A stretch of 8,916 nucleotides of DNA, from positions 1 through 8,916 of the forward strand of contig RKAN01000001.1 of assembly GCA_014845975.1 (NCBI GenBank). The letters are read 5' to 3'. The position numbers and the translations under genes were made by a program. How positions within the stretch are numbered: position 1 is the first letter of the stretch; each line of letters opens with the position of its first letter. Under the pieces are notes generated by a model, which saw only the letters and a list, made by a program, of their open reading frames with translations, did not search any database and had not been told where the DNA came from. The stretch is from a bacterium (GTDB taxonomy: Bacteria; Bacillota_I; Bacilli_A; RF39; UBA660). This document shows, piece after piece, positions 5,955-8,916 of the stretch.

Positions 5955-6419
5955 ATGGCAGAAGTATTTAGAATAAATAAAACTAAAAATTATACGGTTA
6001 TGAGTAATTATCATTTACAAGATAAAAATTTATCATACAAAGCAAAAGGACTACTCTCTTGTATGTTAAGTTTACCTGATGATTGGAATTATTCAGTAAG
6101 AGGTCTTGCTTCGATATCTAAAGAAGGTATTAAAGCAATTAATTCAATATTAAAGGAATTAGAAGAAAATTATTATCTAAAAAGAGAAAGAAAGCAAGAA
6201 AATAATGGTAGATTTTACTATGAATATAACATATATGAAACACCATATACCAAAAAAGGGATAACGGATAAAGGGACTACCCTAAATGGAACAAAAATAA
6301 ATACTAATATAATAAATAATAATAACAAAGATAAAATAGATAAAGCATTTAATCAATTTAAAAATTCAGATAAAGATATAGAAACGATTTTTTTGGAAAT
6401 AGATAATATTGCAAAATAA
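5955..6419 (+). CDS. Helix-turn-helix protein of phage/plasmid replication-initiator type (short, possibly truncated)
   Basis: This 154-residue protein is almost entirely one winged helix-turn-helix domain (about residues 5-98) of the HTH_36 kind found at the N-terminus of phage and plasmid replisome organisers. It shows MSNYHLQDKNLSYKAKGLLSCMLSLPDDW (16-44), SKEGIKAINSILKELEE (55-71) in the recognition-helix region, and GRFYYEYNIYETP (85-97) as the wing end. A polar linker rich in Thr, Asn and Lys (99-126) follows, as in full-length relatives, but the usual C-terminal DnaD-like domain is missing and the protein stops at TAA (6417-6419). AAAGGAG stands six bases before the ATG. The same frame stays open after this stop all the way to 8717. 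It would bind origin or operator DNA; it is the first gene after the putative attachment site. Confidence 0.75.
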   Translation: MAEVFRINKTKNYTVMSNYHLQDKNLSYKAKGLLSCMLSLPDDWNYSVRGLASISKEGIKAINSILKELEENYYLKRERKQENNGRFYYEYNIYETPYTKKGITDKGTTLNGTKINTNIINNNNKDKIDKAFNQFKNSDKDIETIFLEIDNIAK

Positions 6420-6560
6420 GCTGAAGATAATATTAAAACATATCTTATTAGAAAAGATAGTAAAAAAATTGAATCAATTGCGAGAATTGCAAAAAGTTTT
6501 TTTGGAACAATAATCTCTGATGAATCAATTGATAGATTTATATTACAAAATTTTGATAAT
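6420..6560 (+). other. Open coding-like stretch without a start codon, in frame with both flanking genes
   Basis: Reading from directly after the TAA, 47 sense codons lead into the large gene that follows. The predicted residues (AEDNIKTYLIRKDSKKIESIARI and on) look like real protein, not random translation. No ATG or GTG occurs in frame before 6609. This suggests the large gene originally began at or upstream of 6420 and lost its start. Confidence 0.6.
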
Positions 6561-8717
6561 TTGGAAAAACTAAATGATAAGGATTTTTCTATTTATTGTG
6601 TAAAAGAAATGGCAAAATATAGAAATTATGATGTTGAGGTTAATCATGATGTTCCACAAATGATTCAGTCAATTTTTCAAAATAAAAAATTCATTGAAAT
6701 AGCATCCAATATATTATCAAATGAAAGTACTTTAGGTGAACACAGTAAAAGTATAATTGATGGTGCATTTATGGGGCAAAATCTTGTTAGAACACGAGAG
6801 TTTATTAGTTTTATAACAAAATATATAATTATTCACAAAGAAATGTATAAAATTGAAGAATTATTTGATAAATTGTCATCAGTTAATTTAAATGAGTTAA
6901 ATGATAATGATATTTCTAAATTATATAATAATATTTTAATAGAAAGTCTAAAAGAAAAACTTAATTTATCCGATGTTAATTCAAATGAATCAAAAGTTCA
7001 AATTGCCAACTATATTTATAAGAATTACATAACTGAAGGCTATTGTTTTCAAGGAATAAATGGTTTATATAAGCAAGATGTTTTAAAATATGGTTTAACT
7101 ACTGAATTTTCAAATAATAATGCTGATATACTAAAAGAAATTGATGAAATTTTTGAAAAACATGGACTTGAAAAAATATTTTTAAGTAAACTTGAAGAAA
7201 CAGCAGATGCACCTTATTATTATTTGACAGATGATATGGAAACTGCTTATCATTATTCATATCATAATCCAGAATATTTTTCGTATTTTGTTGCAACAGG
7301 AAATAATATGACAGATGCAGAATATGATAAAATGGCTTATTATATGAGAAATTATGAATCATGTAAAAATAATTTACAAAAGTTATGCTCAAATTATTTA
7401 TTAGACACTGAGGAAACGAAAAAGGTTATTGAATGTTATGATAGATTATGGAACCAAATAGTTGTTGAGAATAAACCAAATGATATAGTAATGATTCAGA
7501 GAAAATTGGTAAATTGTGATAATGTTTCATTTGATTTGAATATGGGTATGAATATTAATGAAATAGTTACTAAATTGTTATCATCAACTCATCAAACGAA
7601 TATTCAATATGATAAAATTCCGGCTGAAAAGATTGATGTTGTTGATGTTCCACAATTATCCAAATTGTATAAAAAGGGAGAAATGACAAAAGAACAAACA
7701 AGAAAATATATAAAATTAGAAAATGGTCAAAAATATTTTTATGATATTTTAATTCATGCCGATGTCGTTGATTATGATTGCTTAACTATTGATAATACAG
7801 AAAAACCAACATTAGAGACATTAGGTACAATAGATGATAAATCAGTTGATATTATTCATTGTAATTCTAATTTAACAAATAATCCAATTTTATCTAATGA
7901 ATTTTCTTCATATCAAGATATTGAGATGATGATTGCAGTAAATGGTATTGCCAACAGTGAAGACGGTAAAAAATTATTAAAACAGGCAAGAGAAAAATAT
8001 TCACCAAAATATATGAGTGATTACTATTTTCATTTATGTGATTTATGTTGCAAAATTGCTTCTGATGAAAAATATGATCCTCAAATTCGTGTTTCTTGCA
8101 TTTATAGAATGGCAAAGGATTTGTATCCAAAGGCAATGTTAATGAAGCAAACAAATAATTATCCACAGTTTGTTTCTGAAGAGACAAAAATGTATTCATA
8201 CATGGATTATAGGATTTTAAAACAATTCGGAACTATTGAGAAAATTAGAAATGGAAAAAGTGGTGATAACTCATCAATTGAAGCATTAACAGCATTCTTT
8301 AAAGATAAGGTTTCACCCAATGTTGATTTACAATTTTCACAAGAATTTAATAATCAGATGGAACGATTAAATTTTAGTTATCGTGAGGATAAGAGTAAAA
8401 ATCAAGAACAAAATATTGAACAAAAATCATCAAATCAACAATTGAATATATCAAAAGGTCCTGAAGTAAAATCATTTTCATGGACAAGCAAATCCGAAAC
8501 AATGATTTATAGTAAAATTAAACAAAAAAATCAAATGATTAAGCAACAAAAAGCACAACAAAAACAAATGAATAAGTCAAAAGTAAAAACATTAACACCA
8601 TCTAGCCAAGGTGGAAATGGTAGTAAGGGTTATACTAATGTCGTATTACTTTCACTAATAGTAAGTTTCGTTGCAGGGGCATTATTTATAGTCATGTATA
8701 TGACGTTAAATAAATAA
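6561..8717 (+). CDS. Large uncharacterised protein with C-terminal membrane anchor (5' end uncertain)
   Basis: I do not recognise a named family. From the TTG at 6561 the product is 718 residues; the next in-frame ATG is 6609. Neither has a ribosome binding site, and coding-like sequence extends back to 6420, so the true 5' end is unclear. Residues 1-150 look helical. Residues about 157-245 form a distinctive module: EGYCFQGINGL, KYGL, EKHGL, YYLTDDMETAYHYS and NPEYFSYF. The spacing of an N-terminal aromatic/Gly motif, an xxGL and a later Tyr/Asp/Glu stretch is loosely like ADP-ribosyltransferase folds, an unproven inference. A middle part (250-600) has no clear motif. Residues about 610-690 are a low-complexity Gln/Lys/Asn/Ser linker, and about 691-715 one hydrophobic helix ending in MTLNK, so the bulk probably faces the cytoplasm as a tail-anchored protein. 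No signal peptide is seen. The next gene starts 12 bases after the stop. Confidence 0.7.
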   Translation: MEKLNDKDFSIYCVKEMAKYRNYDVEVNHDVPQMIQSIFQNKKFIEIASNILSNESTLGEHSKSIIDGAFMGQNLVRTREFISFITKYIIIHKEMYKIEELFDKLSSVNLNELNDNDISKLYNNILIESLKEKLNLSDVNSNESKVQIANYIYKNYITEGYCFQGINGLYKQDVLKYGLTTEFSNNNADILKEIDEIFEKHGLEKIFLSKLEETADAPYYYLTDDMETAYHYSYHNPEYFSYFVATGNNMTDAEYDKMAYYMRNYESCKNNLQKLCSNYLLDTEETKKVIECYDRLWNQIVVENKPNDIVMIQRKLVNCDNVSFDLNMGMNINEIVTKLLSSTHQTNIQYDKIPAEKIDVVDVPQLSKLYKKGEMTKEQTRKYIKLENGQKYFYDILIHADVVDYDCLTIDNTEKPTLETLGTIDDKSVDIIHCNSNLTNNPILSNEFSSYQDIEMMIAVNGIANSEDGKKLLKQAREKYSPKYMSDYYFHLCDLCCKIASDEKYDPQIRVSCIYRMAKDLYPKAMLMKQTNNYPQFVSEETKMYSYMDYRILKQFGTIEKIRNGKSGDNSSIEALTAFFKDKVSPNVDLQFSQEFNNQMERLNFSYREDKSKNQEQNIEQKSSNQQLNISKGPEVKSFSWTSKSETMIYSKIKQKNQMIKQQKAQQKQMNKSKVKTLTPSSQGGNGSKGYTNVVLLSLIVSFVAGALFIVMYMTLNK

Positions 8718-8728
8718 AGGAGTAAACT

Positions 8729-8916
8729 ATGAATAGTGATTTAAATGTAAAAATACTTGAATCTTATGTTGAAATAGATAAAGTACATGATGAAATAAAT
8801 AATAAAATTTTTAAAATTATTACACAAGCAAGTGAACTAGTAGAATTATCTGATGATGATTATCAAATAGAAAGAACTTTAAAATTAAATAAAATTTCTT
8901 TAAAAGGGTATGTTTT
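8729..8916 (+). CDS. N-terminal part of an unidentified protein (runs off the window)
   Basis: The ATG at 8729 follows AAAGGAG (8717-8723) by five bases, the same start context as the helix-turn-helix gene at 5955. Sixty-two codons are open to the edge, beginning MNSDLNVKILESYVEIDKVHDEI and rich in Glu, Asp, Lys and Ile, with no signal peptide or membrane segment in the visible part. It is probably soluble and partly coiled-coil or helical. It lies 11 bases after the stop of the large gene, so co-transcription is likely. No family can be assigned from this fragment. Confidence 0.75.
   Translation, partial: MNSDLNVKILESYVEIDKVHDEINNKIFKIITQASELVELSDDDYQIERTLKLNKISLKGYV

Larger units (their letters stand above)
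5955..8717 (+). pseudogene. Single reading frame split by one TAA (possible broken or chimeric gene)
   Basis: The helix-turn-helix gene and the large membrane-anchored gene share frame, and the only stop between 5955 and 8715 is the TAA at codon 155 (6417-6419). The downstream part lacks a credible start. Options are a nonsense mutation in a 920-codon gene, a deletion that fused the 5' part of one gene to another, a base-call error, or stop-codon readthrough. A 10-bp direct repeat AGATAATATT flanks the stop (6401-6410 and 6425-6434). Confidence 0.45.
5800..8916 (+). mobile_element. Left end of a putative tRNA-integrated element (continues past window)
   Basis: Inferred from the tRNA 3'-end fragment with orphan terminator on its left, and from the accessory genes on its right: a phage/plasmid-type replication-initiator helix-turn-helix protein, a large uncharacterised membrane-anchored protein, and a third gene sharing a near-identical start context (AAAGGAG, TAAA, then ATG). 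No integrase, relaxase or conjugation gene is visible in this window; an integrase would be expected near the other end. Confidence 0.5.

Noticed and set aside
6417..6419. Alternative genetic code explaining the in-frame stop
   Set aside because: The codon is TAA, which also ends several normal genes here; reassigned TGA codes would not remove it.
7099..7392. Minus-strand 97-residue open frame
   Set aside because: Lies wholly within the large plus-strand gene; its His/Phe/Tyr-rich product is typical of antisense translation of AT-rich coding DNA.
7894..8199. Minus-strand 101-residue open frame
   Set aside because: Antisense to the large gene, with no start signals and no recognisable motif.
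1..8916. CRISPR array or insertion sequence
   Set aside because: No regularly spaced repeats of 20 bases or more and no transposase with terminal inverted repeats are visible; the only repeats are short and local.

Overview
The window is very AT-rich (roughly a quarter G+C by eye). It has strong AGGAGG-type ribosome binding sites, standard stop codons (TAA, TAG and TGA all end genes) and a Gram-positive-style surface glycan export locus. This fits a low-GC Bacillota, perhaps a gut Bacilli/Erysipelotrichia or clostridial lineage; I cannot name the species.

Layout. (a) Bases 1-78 hold the 3' end of a rightward gene with somewhat higher G+C. It converges on a bidirectional terminator (132-173). 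(b) Bases 174-5645 are a leftward cell-surface polysaccharide cluster. Transcription order is: a family 2 glycosyltransferase (4806-5645), a Wzt/TagH/RgpD-type ABC ATPase (3985-4710), its ABC-2 permease (3209-3976), a two-domain GT2-GT4 glycosyltransferase (1018-3207) and an RfbF-like family 2 rhamnosyltransferase (174-1025). The last four genes abut or overlap by a few bases and look translationally coupled. Extended -10 promoters precede both the first glycosyltransferase and the ATPase. Together the genes would assemble a glycan chain on a lipid carrier in the cytoplasm and export it through the ABC transporter to the wall or capsule. (c) Bases 5646-5954 are intergenic but full of signals. 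A 17-bp piece matches the 3' end of a tRNA (best guess tRNA-Pro, ending in CCA) on the minus strand. It is followed on that strand by an intrinsic terminator that has no gene to terminate. This is the expected scar of an element integrated into a tRNA 3' end, so the chromosome/element boundary probably lies at about 5800-5816. Further right are a rightward terminator, a second small hairpin and a 9-bp tandem direct repeat. (d) Bases 5955-8916 are rightward accessory genes, probably the left end of that element. They are a helix-turn-helix protein of the phage/plasmid replication-initiator type, a large uncharacterised protein with a C-terminal membrane anchor, and the start of a third gene that runs off the edge.

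Most unusual points: the likely attachment site, and the fact that the helix-turn-helix gene and the large membrane-anchored gene lie in one reading frame interrupted by a single TAA (6417-6419). The downstream part has no convincing start codon or ribosome binding site, so the locus is either a broken or chimeric gene or depends on unusual translation.

Start sites were corrected from TTG or weak ATG candidates to ATGs with good ribosome binding sites for three genes of the glycan cluster.
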